The translations under genes and the position numbers were made by a program. Of a DNA stretch of 64,000 nucleotides, positions 1 to 9,776 are shown piece by piece. The DNA is taken from contig NZ_CP021111.1 of the NCBI RefSeq assembly GCF_002119665.1, positions 992,001 to 1,056,000 on the forward strand, given 5' to 3'. This DNA is from Bordetella genomosp. 13 (lineage in GTDB: Bacteria; Pseudomonadota; Gammaproteobacteria; Burkholderiales; Burkholderiaceae_B). The first letter of the stretch is position 1. Every line of letters starts with the position of its first letter. The notes beneath the pieces were generated by a model, which worked only from the letters and a program-made list of their open reading frames with translations, did no database searches and was not told the DNA's origin.

Positions 1-1987
1 GCGCAAAGTCGGACAGCCGCACGATCGCGTCGGCCAGGGCCTGCACGTCGGCGACAGGCGCGCCGCGGTAGCCGTGCAATCGCGGGGCGGTCTTGAGTTC
101 GTCGATCATGTCCAGCGCCTGTTGGCGGTCCACCGGCGCCAGGCGCAGGCTGACGTCGCCCAGCAGCTCGACGTTCACGCCGCCCGCGCCCAGCATCAGC
201 ACCACGCCCAGCGACGGATCGCGGCGCGCACCCAGAATGCATTCCACCGTGCCGCGCACCATGGGGGCGAGCAGCACGCCGTCGATGCGGGCGGTGGGGG
301 CGGCCTTCGCGACCGACGCCATGATGCGGTCGTAGGCGTGGCCGGCGGCTTCGGCATCGTGAACATTCAGCATCACTCCGCCCACATCGCTTTTGTGTGT
401 GATGTCGGCGCTCAGCACCTTCATCGCTACAGGAAAGCCCAGCGCCTGCGCGCCCGCGATGGCTTCCTCGCGGGACGGGGCGCGGCGCACGGAAACGGTC
501 GGCAGCCCCGCGCGTTCCAGCCATTCCATGGCATCCGCCTCGTTGTAGCGGCCTGGGGCCAGTCGTTCGAGCTTCGCGTTAGGCACGGCAGGCGGTGCTG
601 AACGGCCGGCCTGCTCCAGGAAGAAATGCGCGGCCGCCAGCACCCGCACGGCGCGGGCGGGGTCGGCAAAGCACAGGCAGCCCGCTGCCTCGATGGCCTG
701 TTGCTGCGCAGGTTCGGCCAGCGTGCTGAATATCACCAGCCGATCAGGAAAGTCGCGTCGCAGGTCTTGGGCAAGCCGCTGCTGCAGCGCCTGCACGGCC
801 GGCGTGGCGCCGAAGGCCGCCAGAAAGACCAGCAGGCAGCCATACCCGCCGTCTTCCAGCATGATGCGGGCAGCGGCTTCGATCAGCTCCGGCTCGGCGG
901 TCACCTGGCCGGTGATGTCCACGGGATTGCGCGTGGCGGCCAAGGGCACGCGCGCACGGATGCGGGCTTGGGCGGCCTGCGGCAGTTCCGTCACGTCCAA
1001 CCCTGCCTCGGCCGCGGCGTCGGCCATCATCACGCCCACGCCGCCAGATACGGTAAGCAGGCCCACCTGCGTGTTGCGCGGCAAGCCGCAAACCGCCAGG
1101 CCGTGGGCGATGTCGAAGAAGGCTTCTATGGTGTGCGCCCGATAGGCGCCATGCTGGCGCAATAGCGCGTCGAACGCCGCGTCGTCGCCGGCCAGTGCGG
1201 CGGTGTGCGAAGCCGCCGTCATGGCGCCCAGAGCAGTGCGTCCGACCTTCACCACGACCACCGGCTTGCCGTGCGCGCGTGCCAGTTCAAGCGCCTGCCG
1301 CAGCCGGGCGCCATCGTTGCAACCTTCCAGATACGTCATGATGACGCGAGTGGCCGGATCGCGGGCCATCCATCCGATGCAGTCGGCCACGCCGATGTCC
1401 GCTTCATTGCCGGTCGTCACCCAGCACGAGAGCCCGATGCCGCGGTCGCGCGCCATGGCGTAGGCATACGCGCCGAATGCGCCGCTCTGGCTGACGATGC
1501 CGATGTTGCCCGGCTTGGCCAGGCCCGTGGCGAGCACCGGGGAGAAGGTGGCGTAGACCGCGCGCGCCGCGTTCATGAATCCCAGGCAGTTCGGACCCAG
1601 GATCAGGATGCCGGCGTCTCGGGCGCGCTCGGCGAAGGCCTGCTGGGCCGTCGCTCCCTGGACGCCCGCTTCGGCGAAGCCGGCCGAGAACATGACGATG
1701 TTGCGCACCTTGGCGGCGATTGCATCTTCCAGCGCGGCGGCCGCCCCGGCGGCGGGAATGGCGAAGATCGCCAGGTCGATGGGTTGGCCGACGTCGCGCA
1801 GCGATGCGTAGGCCCGCCGACCCGCGATCTCTGCGGCGCCGGCGTTGATGGGATAGATCGGCCCGGCGTAGCCGTGCTCGATCAGATAGTGCACCGGCAC
1901 GGCGCCGATCTTGCTGCGGTGGGATGAGGCGCCGACGACGGCGATGGAGCGGGGCGAGAGAAAGGCGTCGAGGTCTGGCAGGATCAT
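1..1987 (-). CDS. Acyl-CoA synthetase (NDP-forming), 3' end outside window
   Basis: The reading frame starts at the ATG complementary to 1985-1987 and stays open to the window edge (about 662 codons). This is close to the roughly 700 residues usual for fused alpha-beta NDP-forming acyl-CoA synthetases, so only the tail is missing. The N-terminus carries the CoA-binding Rossmann motif (PRSIAVVGAS, residues 11-20). Near positions 380-430 an ATP-grasp segment reads ADITHKSDVGGVMLNV. The family activates a carboxylic acid with CoA and a nucleotide triphosphate through a phosphohistidine; the substrate cannot be told from sequence. A LysR gene lies 144 bp upstream on the same strand and a Bug receptor beyond it, which suggests catabolism of an imported organic acid. 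Confidence 0.88.
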   Translation of the reverse strand, partial: MILPDLDAFLSPRSIAVVGASSHRSKIGAVPVHYLIEHGYAGPIYPINAGAAEIAGRRAYASLRDVGQPIDLAIFAIPAAGAAAALEDAIAAKVRNIVMFSAGFAEAGVQGATAQQAFAERARDAGILILGPNCLGFMNAARAVYATFSPVLATGLAKPGNIGIVSQSGAFGAYAYAMARDRGIGLSCWVTTGNEADIGVADCIGWMARDPATRVIMTYLEGCNDGARLRQALELARAHGKPVVVVKVGRTALGAMTAASHTAALAGDDAAFDALLRQHGAYRAHTIEAFFDIAHGLAVCGLPRNTQVGLLTVSGGVGVMMADAAAEAGLDVTELPQAAQARIRARVPLAATRNPVDITGQVTAEPELIEAAARIMLEDGGYGCLLVFLAAFGATPAVQALQQRLAQDLRRDFPDRLVIFSTLAEPAQQQAIEAAGCLCFADPARAVRVLAAAHFFLEQAGRSAPPAVPNAKLERLAPGRYNEADAMEWLERAGLPTVSVRRAPSREEAIAGAQALGFPVAMKVLSADITHKSDVGGVMLNVHDAEAAGHAYDRIMASVAKAAPTARIDGVLLAPMVRGTVECILGARRDPSLGVVLMLGAGGVNVELLGDVSLRLAPVDRQQALDMIDELKTAPRLHGYRGAPVADVQALADAIVRLSDFA

Positions 1988-2131
1988 GGGCGATGGCGGG
2001 TGGAGGTTCTGCTGTCTGCGGCGCCGCGAACCGCCGCAACGAGCGCGCCTCGCGAACCGCCCCGCCAAGATACTGTGCGCCTTTCTTATCGGACAAACTG
2101 AATTTTCTGAAGCTTCTATAAGAATCTATTA

Positions 2132-3088
2132 TTAATTGGCCGAACGTCGACGCGCATGGCGGTTCGCTACAGGGCCGTCCAGAGGCTTGCCGGCACCCAG
2201 GCGCTGGCCTTCCTCCAGTACGAAGTCCAGAAAGCGCTCCACCGCCGGCGAAAGCAATGCGCGCGGCCGGGCGAACATCGCGATGCGCCAGGTCACCGTG
2301 GGCTGATGCAATTCGCGGAAGGCCAGTCCAAAGCCCTCGACCAGCGACCGGGCCATGGCCGGGCAGATCACATAGCCCGGCCTCACCCGCAGCAGAGAAA
2401 GGGCGGTGTTGACCCGGTGTACCGGCACGATCTCGATGGGGTGGCGATGCGGCGGCACATGAGCCAGTACGTTCAGCGCGAGATTCGGCATGTAGTTGAT
2501 CAGCGGCCGATCGCGCAGCGCCTTCCAGCTCACCGTCTTGCCGTCGGCCAGCGGGTCGTCCGGGCGCAATGCCACCCATAACGGATCGGCGTGGACCGAG
2601 TGGGCTTGCAGCATGTCGTCGGGCGGCACCCCGGCGGGCCCGAAGCCGACATCCGCGCCGCCGCTGTGCAGGCTTGCCATCACCTGTTCGATCGGCACGT
2701 CCTCGAACCGCACGTCGATGCCGGGGTAGCGGGCCGCGTAGCCCGCAAGCAGCGCGGGCAACAGGGTGCATGACAAGGGTTCGGGCGCGGCCACGCGCAG
2801 CACGCCGCGCCGCAATTCCTTCAGGTTCGACACGCTCTGCAGCGCTTCGTCGAGATCGGCCAGGACCCGCCGCACCAGCGGCTCGAAGGCGCTGCCCACC
2901 ACCGAGGCGCTGACGCTGCGCGTGTTGCGATCCAGCAGCCGCACGCCCAGCCGGTTCTCCAGTTCCTTGACCAGGCCGCTCAAGGCCGCCTGCGACAGGT
3001 GCATGGAGCTGGCAGCTTCCGAGAAACTGTTGCACTGCAGGACGGCCAGGAATGCGCGCAGCTGCCTGAGCGTGACTTCGATCGCCAT
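2132..3088 (-). CDS. LysR-family transcriptional regulator
   Basis: The 318-residue protein has the usual LysR length. Its N-terminal winged helix-turn-helix (about residues 5-65) reads LRAFLAVLQCNSFSEAAS followed by LSQAALSGLVKELENRLG, and the rest is a periplasmic-binding-like effector domain. It is divergent from the Bug receptor at 3267 and upstream of, and co-directional with, the acyl-CoA synthetase, so it probably controls both. The inverted repeat at 3168-3189 in the divergent gap is a candidate binding site. The effector is unknown. Confidence 0.93.
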   Translation of the reverse strand: MAIEVTLRQLRAFLAVLQCNSFSEAASSMHLSQAALSGLVKELENRLGVRLLDRNTRSVSASVVGSAFEPLVRRVLADLDEALQSVSNLKELRRGVLRVAAPEPLSCTLLPALLAGYAARYPGIDVRFEDVPIEQVMASLHSGGADVGFGPAGVPPDDMLQAHSVHADPLWVALRPDDPLADGKTVSWKALRDRPLINYMPNLALNVLAHVPPHRHPIEIVPVHRVNTALSLLRVRPGYVICPAMARSLVEGFGLAFRELHQPTVTWRIAMFARPRALLSPAVERFLDFVLEEGQRLGAGKPLDGPVANRHARRRSAN

Positions 3089-3167
3089 GACGGATTCCTT
3101 CGGGTGGGAGGACGACGCGTCATTTATAGCCTGAGCTTGTAAGTTCTACAGAAAATGAAAATTGTCC

Positions 3168-3189
3168 TGATAGATGCGCGCCTCTATCA
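3168..3189. promoter_or_regulatory. Inverted repeat, candidate LysR operator
   Basis: TGATAGA (3168-3174) and TCTATCA (3183-3189) are perfect reverse complements separated by 8 nt. They sit in the divergent gap between the LysR gene (start 3088) and the Bug receptor gene (start 3267). The location fits an autoregulatory LysR operator; binding is inferred. Confidence 0.45.
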
Positions 3190-3266
3190 TCGCTTCACGA
3201 TCGCGCCCGTCCTTGCCGCAGTGGCAAGCGAATGTCCATACCTATTCCGACGATCGAGGAGACGAT

Positions 3267-4256
3267 ATGAAGATGACTCGACGCACGCTGCTCGGCGGGC
3301 TGGCCGCAGCCGCCTGCACCGGCGCGATCCCGCGCGCCTTCGCTCAAAGCGACTGGCCCTCGCGCCCGATCAGGATCATCTCGCCCTATGGCGTGGGTGG
3401 CCCCAACGACCTGTCGGCCAGGCTGTTCGCCGAATTCCTCGGGCAGCGCCTGGGCCAGACCCTGGTGGTGGAGAACAGGGCAGGGGCGGGCACGCGGTTG
3501 GCCAACGCCTACGTCGCCAAGGCGCCCGCCGACGGCTACACGCTGCTGTACGGGGCGGCTCCGTATGCCACGCTGGAGGCGCTCTACGGCGACCTGGGCT
3601 ACGACCCCCGCAAGGACCTCCAGCCGGTTGCCATGGCCGCGACGGTGCCTCTGTTCCTGGTGGTCAACGCGCAGTCGCCGGCCACCACCGCGCAGGAACT
3701 TGTTGCCTATGGCAAGTCCCAGCGGGCCGGCCTTAGCTTCGGCACGCCGGGTACCGGTTCGCTGCCGCATCTGGCGGCCGAGCTGTGGCTGCGCGATACC
3801 GGGGTGAAAGGCCTGACGGTGCAGTACCGCGGCGATGTCATGGCCTATACCGACCTGCTGGCCGGCCGGCTCGACGCGACGCTGACGGCCATCACGGCCG
3901 CGCTGCCGCATGTGGAGAGCGGCAGGCTGCGGGTATTGGGCGTGGCCTCCAGCGCGCGCAGCGCGATCTACCCGCAGGCGCCCACCTTGGTCGAGCAGGG
4001 GCAGCCCAATGTGGTGGCCGCAGGCTGGTATGGTTTCATGGCGCCCTCGGCCGTGCCGCGGCCCATCATCGAGCGCCTGGATGCGGGGATCAACGTGGCG
4101 CTGCGGGATGCGTCGATGCGGGACAAGCTGCTGGCGCAGGGTATGGAGCCGCGGCCTGCCGGCGCCGCCGAGTTCGGCCGCTACATTGCCGCCGAAATGG
4201 ACAAGTGGAGCGCGGTTATCCGCCAGGCCGGCATCAAGGGCGAGTCAGCGGGGTAG
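3267..4256 (+). CDS. Bug-family tripartite tricarboxylate transporter substrate-binding protein
   Basis: The 329-residue periplasmic receptor begins at ATG 3267, behind the ribosome-binding site GAGGAGA. It has a twin-arginine-like signal peptide (MKMTRRTLLGGLAAAACTGA, cleavage near AFA-Q). The mature part shows the Bug hallmarks WPSRPIRIISPYGVGGPND and VVENRAGAGTRLAN, followed by the KAPADGYTLL segment. Bug receptors capture carboxylates for TctAB-type membrane partners. No such partner is in the window, as is common for the many orphan Bug genes of Burkholderiales. An upstream in-frame ATG at 3174 exists, but it would place extra residues before a good signal peptide. Confidence 0.93.
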   Translation: MKMTRRTLLGGLAAAACTGAIPRAFAQSDWPSRPIRIISPYGVGGPNDLSARLFAEFLGQRLGQTLVVENRAGAGTRLANAYVAKAPADGYTLLYGAAPYATLEALYGDLGYDPRKDLQPVAMAATVPLFLVVNAQSPATTAQELVAYGKSQRAGLSFGTPGTGSLPHLAAELWLRDTGVKGLTVQYRGDVMAYTDLLAGRLDATLTAITAALPHVESGRLRVLGVASSARSAIYPQAPTLVEQGQPNVVAAGWYGFMAPSAVPRPIIERLDAGINVALRDASMRDKLLAQGMEPRPAGAAEFGRYIAAEMDKWSAVIRQAGIKGESAG

Positions 4257-4417
4257 GCCGCGCCGCTGACCCGGTGGCGTGCCCCGTCCATGCGCAACCC
4301 GGCACGCGAGGCATGGGCATCGTCGTGCGGCATCTGGGCTTCCGACCTCGCGTTGGGGTACAACTTGGGACTTCAGCGATTCTCGCAGCGGCGGACTTTT
4401 CCACCAGGACGTTGACC

Positions 4418-5122
4418 ATGACCACCACCCCCTCGTTGTCCATCGGCATGCTGCTGTTCCCGCAACTCACCCAGCTCGATCTCACGGGTCCGTATGAGGT
4501 CTTCGTGCGCGCTCCCGGCGCGCGCGTCCACCTGATCTGGAAGTCCCTGGATCCGGTGATGTCCGACCGCGGCCTGGGAATGTTGCCCACCACCACCTTC
4601 GCCGACTGCCCGGCCCTGGACCTGATCTGCGTGCCCGGCGGACCCGGCCAGGTGGCGTTGATGGAGGACGAGGAAACGCTGGCCTTCCTGCGCCGCGTCG
4701 CGGCCGAGGCCAAGCTGGTCACGTCGGTGTGCACGGGTTCGCTGGTGTTGGGCGCCGCGGGCCTGCTGCAGGGTTACCGCGCTACCTCGCACTGGTCCGC
4801 GTTGGATCAGCTGTCGCTGCTGGGCGCCACGCCGGTGGCCGAGCGCGTGGTGCGCGACCGCAATCGCATCACGGGGGCGGGCGTGACCTCGGGCATCGAC
4901 TTCGCGCTGAACGTGGTGGCCGATTACTACGGCGCCGAGGTGGCGCAAGGCATCCAGTTCCAGATGGAATACGACCCCGAGCCGCCGTTCGCCACGGGTT
5001 CGCCGCGCAACGCGCCGCCGGAATTCGTCGAAGCCGCGCGCAAGCGGGTCGAGTCATTCACGCGCCAGCGGCGCGAGGTCACCGAGCGTGCCGCCGCGCG
5101 CCTGTCGAGCGCCGCGCAATGA
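4418..5122 (+). CDS. inhA: DJ-1/PfpI family protein, isonitrile hydratase-like
   Basis: The 234-residue protein matches the isonitrile hydratase branch of the DJ-1/PfpI superfamily as I remember it: LLFPQLTQLDLTGPYEV at the N-terminus, DLICVPGGPGQVALMEDE, and the nucleophile elbow VTSVCTGSLVLGAAGLLQG with the reactive Cys near residue 105. Isonitrile hydratase converts isonitriles to N-formamides in the cytoplasm. The frame is open much further upstream, but the ATG at 4418 gives the family N-terminus. The gene stands alone between a Bug receptor and a convergent hydrolase. Substrate assignment is by family similarity only. Confidence 0.85.
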   Translation: MTTTPSLSIGMLLFPQLTQLDLTGPYEVFVRAPGARVHLIWKSLDPVMSDRGLGMLPTTTFADCPALDLICVPGGPGQVALMEDEETLAFLRRVAAEAKLVTSVCTGSLVLGAAGLLQGYRATSHWSALDQLSLLGATPVAERVVRDRNRITGAGVTSGIDFALNVVADYYGAEVAQGIQFQMEYDPEPPFATGSPRNAPPEFVEAARKRVESFTRQRREVTERAAARLSSAAQ

Positions 5123-5142
5123 CCCAGAGATGACCGCCGCCG

Positions 5143-5961
5143 TCACCGCGCGGCGGTCTGTTTCAGCACCGCGGCCACGATGACCTCCGGCCGGTCTTCC
5201 TGCATCAGATGGCCCGCGCCCGGCACAAGCGTACAGGGACGATCCGAGATCAGCTGGGCCAGCGCCTCGCCCTGCTCGCAAGGTATCCACTGGTCCTGCT
5301 CACCCCACAGCACCGTCACGGGGCAGTCCATCTGGCGATACATGCGCTGGATCTCGTCGGTGTACTTCTGGTCCATCTGCGCGATCTGGCGATAGAAGGC
5401 GGGCTGGCCCACTGGACCCAGCCACGGTTCGCTGTAGACGTCCAGCGCCTCTACGGACAGCGGCTGATGCGCGGCCGTTTGCAGATAGGCCTTCAGCAGC
5501 GCCCGGTGCATGTAGTCGGGCATGCCCGAGAACGCTGCCTCGTGCTGCCGCACGTGCTGTACGAAGGGCGATCCCCACGGCGCCAGGGCGACGGCGTCGA
5601 AGATCGTCAGCGACGCGTACTTCAAGCCGTTCAGGTAATGGGCGCGCAGCGCCGTGGCGCCGCCGAAATCGTGGGCCAGCACATCGGGCCGATCCAGGCG
5701 CCACTCCTCGAACAGGTGCGCCAGCACGCGGTTCTGCACGCCGAGCGACACGTCCTGACCCTCGCGCATGTCGGATCGACCGTATCCCACCAGGTCGAAG
5801 AAGTACACCGTGCGCCGGTCGGCCAGCTGCGGCACGATGCGGCGCCATACCTGCGATGAGAACGGCGTGCCATGGATCGCCACCAGGGGCGGGCCGTCGC
5901 CCTGCCTGCCCCACCTGACGGCGTTGCCCTCGATCATCGATGTGTGCGGCAGGTCCAGCAT
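5143..5961 (-). CDS. Alpha/beta hydrolase with Asp nucleophile (haloalkane dehalogenase/epoxide hydrolase-like)
   Basis: The 272-residue alpha/beta-hydrolase starts at ATG 5961 (MLDLPHTSM). It has the oxyanion-hole motif AIHGTPFSSQVW and the nucleophile elbow LAHDFGGATAL. The position usually held by Ser is Asp, as in haloalkane and fluoroacetate dehalogenases and epoxide hydrolases. The acid lies near WGEQDQWIP and the catalytic His in PGAGHLMQED. Chemistry therefore probably involves an alkyl-enzyme ester, but the substrate is unknown. It lies 80 bp downstream of the hydroxypyruvate isomerase gene on the same strand and may be co-transcribed with it. Confidence 0.85.
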   Translation of the reverse strand: MLDLPHTSMIEGNAVRWGRQGDGPPLVAIHGTPFSSQVWRRIVPQLADRRTVYFFDLVGYGRSDMREGQDVSLGVQNRVLAHLFEEWRLDRPDVLAHDFGGATALRAHYLNGLKYASLTIFDAVALAPWGSPFVQHVRQHEAAFSGMPDYMHRALLKAYLQTAAHQPLSVEALDVYSEPWLGPVGQPAFYRQIAQMDQKYTDEIQRMYRQMDCPVTVLWGEQDQWIPCEQGEALAQLISDRPCTLVPGAGHLMQEDRPEVIVAAVLKQTAAR

Positions 5962-6041
5962 GCAGGCTCCATTCGGTGCGATGGCCCTAGAAGGGCGGGC
6001 CCGGCCGCCGACGCGGCGGGGAAACAAAAGCGCCCAGGCGC

Positions 6042-6830
6042 TCAGCGCAACTGGCGGTACGCGCGCAGCCAGCCCAACCCTTCGGACGTGCCGGCGCGCG
6101 GCCGATACTCGCAGCCGATCCAGCCGTCGTACGCCAACGCTTCCAGTGTGCTGAACACGAAGGGATAGTTGAGTTCTTCACCATCCGGCTCGTTGCGTCC
6201 CGGCACGCTTGCGATCTGCACGTGGCCGATCTGGTCGCGCATGATGCGCAACTTGGTGGCGATGTCGCCTTCCATGATCTGGCAGTGGTAGCAATCGAAC
6301 TGCACCGCCAGGTTGGGCGCGCCCACGGCCTGCAGCAGGGCCAGCGCCTGGTGCTGGTAGCTGAGGAAGTACCCCGGCATGTCGCGCTGGTTGATGGGCT
6401 CGAGCAGCAGGGTGACGTCTTGCGCGGCGGCCAGCGGTGCGGCCCACGCAAGGTTTTCCTGGAACACGTCGATGTATTCGGCGCGGTCTGCGCCAGCGGG
6501 CAGCACGCCGGCCATCACATGCAGGCGCCGGTTGCCCAGCACGCCCGCGTATTCCAGCGCGCGGGCAACGGCATCGCGAAAATCGGCCTGGCGGCCGGGC
6601 AGCGAGCCCAGCCCGCGTTCGCCAACTGCCCAATCGCCCAAGGCGGTATTGAACAGCACCTGCTCCACGCCGTGCTCGTCGAGGCGGCGGCGGATGTCGG
6701 CGGCAGGGAAGTCGAACGGCGACACGTACTCGACCCCCGTGAAACCATCGCGCGCGGCGGCGGCGATGCGGTCCAGGAAGGGCAGCTCTTGATACAGGAA
6801 GCTGAGGTTCGCGGCGAATCGCAAAGACAT
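6042..6830 (-). CDS. hyi: Hydroxypyruvate isomerase
   Basis: The 262-residue TIM-barrel protein of the xylose-isomerase-like family starts at ATG 6830 ([15 protein letters not shown]). Family signatures include [13 protein letters not shown], the metal-binding region [16 protein letters not shown], and [14 protein letters not shown]. Hydroxypyruvate isomerase interconverts hydroxypyruvate and tartronate semialdehyde in glyoxylate metabolism. No gcl or glxR gene is present nearby. The frame remains open to 7124, but those extra residues have no family resemblance. Confidence 0.9.
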   Translation of the reverse strand: MSLRFAANLSFLYQELPFLDRIAAAARDGFTGVEYVSPFDFPAADIRRRLDEHGVEQVLFNTALGDWAVGERGLGSLPGRQADFRDAVARALEYAGVLGNRRLHVMAGVLPAGADRAEYIDVFQENLAWAAPLAAAQDVTLLLEPINQRDMPGYFLSYQHQALALLQAVGAPNLAVQFDCYHCQIMEGDIATKLRIMRDQIGHVQIASVPGRNEPDGEELNYPFVFSTLEALAYDGWIGCEYRPRAGTSEGLGWLRAYRQLR

Positions 6831-7259
6831 GAAGCTGCTCCGGGCCGTCCGCGGCCAAAGGTGCCATGAGGGTGTCGCCGAGTGTAGCCAAGCAGCTTTG
6901 AGGCGTCCACGCGGCCTTCTGCAGCTCGCCCCCAGGCGCGCGCTCGGCTTACGAAATGCGCGGATGCCGCGGACAGGGCAGAAATGCGCGTCAGGCACGC
7001 CGCATGCTGAGCCGGCCGCCTTCGTCGATTTGTTACGATAGAACTTCACAAGTTGTTCCGCGCGAGACGAACTTCCCAACTTTCCGATGGTCTGCCATTG
7101 GCATAGCCAAGGCGGTTGCGGCACGGCCGGTTGCGGCCCTGTTTCTATCCGCCCGGGCCACTCGGCGTCGCGCGGGACAGCCGATTTTCTGTGCGTGGCG
7201 CCAGGCGCCGCGCTTGTCTACCCAGTAATTCTCGCAGTCGAGGTAGCGACGGTGCATCA

Positions 7260-9776
7260 ATGAAGACGTGGTTGAAACGCATCCTGATAGGTCTGGTCGT
7301 ACTGATCGTCGTGGCGGTCGTGGGCCTGGCCATCTTCCTGCTGACGTTCGACCCGAACGCATACAAGTACAAGCTCGAAGAGCTGGTGCAAGAGCGCTAT
7401 GACCGTACCCTGACCATCGATGGCGACATCGAGCTGTCGCTGTTCCCGCGTATCGGCCTGTACGTGCAGGGCGTTGCCCTGTCCGAGCCCAACAGCGCCG
7501 AGACCTTCGCGTCGATCGACAGCATGCGCCTGGCGGTGGCGGTGTGGCCGCTGCTGTCGAACAGCTTCGTGGTCGATCACGTCACCATCAACGGCTTCAA
7601 GGCTCGCGTGGTGCGCGACAAGGAAGGCCGCCTGAATTTCTCCGACCTGATGCGCGGCGACGCCGCGTCGGCAAGCAGCGCCGCCCAGCCGGCCAACGCC
7701 GGACAGGCGGCCGTCGGCGCCATCGGCGGCGCGGCGCAGGCCCTGGTCAACGGCACGCCCAACACGCCCACCAGTATGCAGATCGACATTGCGGGCCTGG
7801 ACCTGCAATCGGGCGAGCTGCAGCTGCAGGATGCCATGACGGGCATGGCGGTGGCGGTCACGCAGCTCAATGCCACGACGGGGCGCATGACGTTCAACCA
7901 GGCTTTCGACGTGTCGATGTCGGCGCGTGTCGAGGGCGGTCATCCGCGTGTGGACGCGGGCTTGACGGGCCAGGCGCAGATCACGCTGGACCCGTCCTCC
8001 GGCCGTCTCAGCGCGCAGCGGCTGGACCTGCGCATGAACGGCATCGTGCCGGGCGCGCAGGCCAAGAGCCTGGCCCTGCGCGGCAACCTGGCCTTCAACC
8101 AGCGTACGTCGTCGCTGGACGTGTCGGCGCTCGAACTCAACTTCGCCGGCGACGTCACCGAACCTTCCATGGCCATGACCGGCGTGGAGGCGTCGGTGGC
8201 CGTGCCCAAGCTCGCCGTCGATCCGAACCAGAGCCAGCTGCTGCTGGAGAAGCTGGCCGTGCGCTTGAAAGGCACGCGCGACGGCGGGCCGCTCGAGTTC
8301 GCCGTGGACGCGCCCACGCTCAACGTCAAGCCCGATTCGGCCACCGGCCAAGGCCTGACCGGCCGCGTGCGCACCCCGACGCTGGACACCAGCTTCGGCC
8401 TGACCGGCATCAGCGGCAACGCCAGCGAACTTGACATCGACCAGGCCAAGGTGGACGGCACGCTGAAGCAGGGCGACCGCGTGGTGAAGGCGGCCTTCGT
8501 GTCGCCGGTCACGCTGAACCTGCTGCAGCGCTCGGGCGCGCTGTCCGCCGTGAAGGGCGACGTCGCCATCACCGACCCGCAGTTGCCCAAGGGCAGCCTG
8601 CAGATTCCCGTCATCGGCAGCATGTCGGCCGACCTGTCCAAGGACCAGGCGGGCGCGCGCATCAACGCCGTGCTGGAAGGCGGCAAGTTCGACCTGACTG
8701 CCGACGTCACGCAACTGACGCAGGCGCCCGACGTGAAGTTCGCGTTGGCGGTGGACACGCTGGACCTGGACAAGCTGATGCCCGCTGCCGTGGTGGCCAA
8801 GCCCGCGGCGCCTCCGTCGGGCGATGCCAAGCAGGACGGCTCCAAGCCGGCCGGCGCGCCGCCGGCCGCGGCGCCCGCCAGCGACGGCAGCGTCGACCTG
8901 TCTGCGCTGATCGGACCTTCGGCCACCGGCACGATCAAGATCGGGCAGCTCGTGGTGCGCAAGGTCAAGGCCTCGGACGTCTCCGTCGCCTTGACGCTGA
9001 ACAAGGGCAAGCTGGACGTGACCTCGATGGTCGCGGCGCTGTACCAGGGCAAGCTGGGCGGCCTCATGTCGGTGGACGCGGCCAACGGCAACCAGATGGC
9101 GGGCAAGATCACGCTGGCCGGCATCGCGGTGCAGCCGCTGCTGGTGGATCTGGCCGGCAAGAACATACTTACCGGCACGGGTAGCGTGGCGCTGGACCTG
9201 AAGACGGCCGGCGCCAACACGTATGCCCTTGTCAACAACCTCGGCGGCACCGCGCAGCTGCGGCTGCGCGACGGCACCATCAAGGGCATCAACGTGGCGC
9301 AGATGCTGCGCGAAGCCCGCAAGCTGCTGGGCGGGCAGATACAGAATGCGCAGGCCGAGTCCGACCCGGCGCGCGAGACGGATTTCACGACGTTCGAGAC
9401 CGATCTCGCGCTGACCAAAGGCGTGGCCAAGGCCACCCGCCTGGACGTGACGTCGCCCCTGCTGCGCATCACCCAGGGCGATCCCGCCAACATCGACTTC
9501 GCGCGCAGCACGCTGGACTTCGTCGCCCGCGCGCGCGTCAGCGGCACCGCCACGCCCGAAGGCAAGGAACTGGACTGGCTGCGCGGCGTGAATGTGCCGG
9601 TGCATGTCTCGGGCCCGTTCGAGAAGCCGGTGTACACCGTGCGTTGGCAGGACATCGCCGGCGACCTGCTGAAGCAGGGCGTGGCGCAGCGCCTGAAGGA
9701 CGCGATAGGCGGCCAGAACGGCGGCAAGCCCGCCGAGGCCGTGGACAAAGCCCTGAAAGGACTGTTCGGCAAATGA
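7260..9776 (+). CDS. AsmA family protein
   Basis: The 838-residue envelope protein begins at ATG 7260. It has one N-terminal membrane segment (ILIGLVVLIVVAVVGLAIFL) followed by the AsmA start motif DPNAYKYKLEELVQERYDRT. The long middle has beta-rich repeats and an Ala/Pro linker near residues 515-545. The AsmA_2 C-terminal region contains LGGTAQLRLRDGTIKGINV and DFARSTLDFVARARVSG. AsmA-like proteins form long periplasmic beta-groove bridges linked to phospholipid transport and outer-membrane assembly. The stop overlaps the next gene's ATG (ATGA), so the two are translationally coupled. Confidence 0.93.
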   Translation: MKTWLKRILIGLVVLIVVAVVGLAIFLLTFDPNAYKYKLEELVQERYDRTLTIDGDIELSLFPRIGLYVQGVALSEPNSAETFASIDSMRLAVAVWPLLSNSFVVDHVTINGFKARVVRDKEGRLNFSDLMRGDAASASSAAQPANAGQAAVGAIGGAAQALVNGTPNTPTSMQIDIAGLDLQSGELQLQDAMTGMAVAVTQLNATTGRMTFNQAFDVSMSARVEGGHPRVDAGLTGQAQITLDPSSGRLSAQRLDLRMNGIVPGAQAKSLALRGNLAFNQRTSSLDVSALELNFAGDVTEPSMAMTGVEASVAVPKLAVDPNQSQLLLEKLAVRLKGTRDGGPLEFAVDAPTLNVKPDSATGQGLTGRVRTPTLDTSFGLTGISGNASELDIDQAKVDGTLKQGDRVVKAAFVSPVTLNLLQRSGALSAVKGDVAITDPQLPKGSLQIPVIGSMSADLSKDQAGARINAVLEGGKFDLTADVTQLTQAPDVKFALAVDTLDLDKLMPAAVVAKPAAPPSGDAKQDGSKPAGAPPAAAPASDGSVDLSALIGPSATGTIKIGQLVVRKVKASDVSVALTLNKGKLDVTSMVAALYQGKLGGLMSVDAANGNQMAGKITLAGIAVQPLLVDLAGKNILTGTGSVALDLKTAGANTYALVNNLGGTAQLRLRDGTIKGINVAQMLREARKLLGGQIQNAQAESDPARETDFTTFETDLALTKGVAKATRLDVTSPLLRITQGDPANIDFARSTLDFVARARVSGTATPEGKELDWLRGVNVPVHVSGPFEKPVYTVRWQDIAGDLLKQGVAQRLKDAIGGQNGGKPAEAVDKALKGLFGK

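Noticed and set aside
1404..3035. A 543-codon minus-strand frame across the acyl-CoA synthetase start and LysR gene.
   Set aside because: It is out of frame with both recognised proteins and is Arg-rich without motifs.
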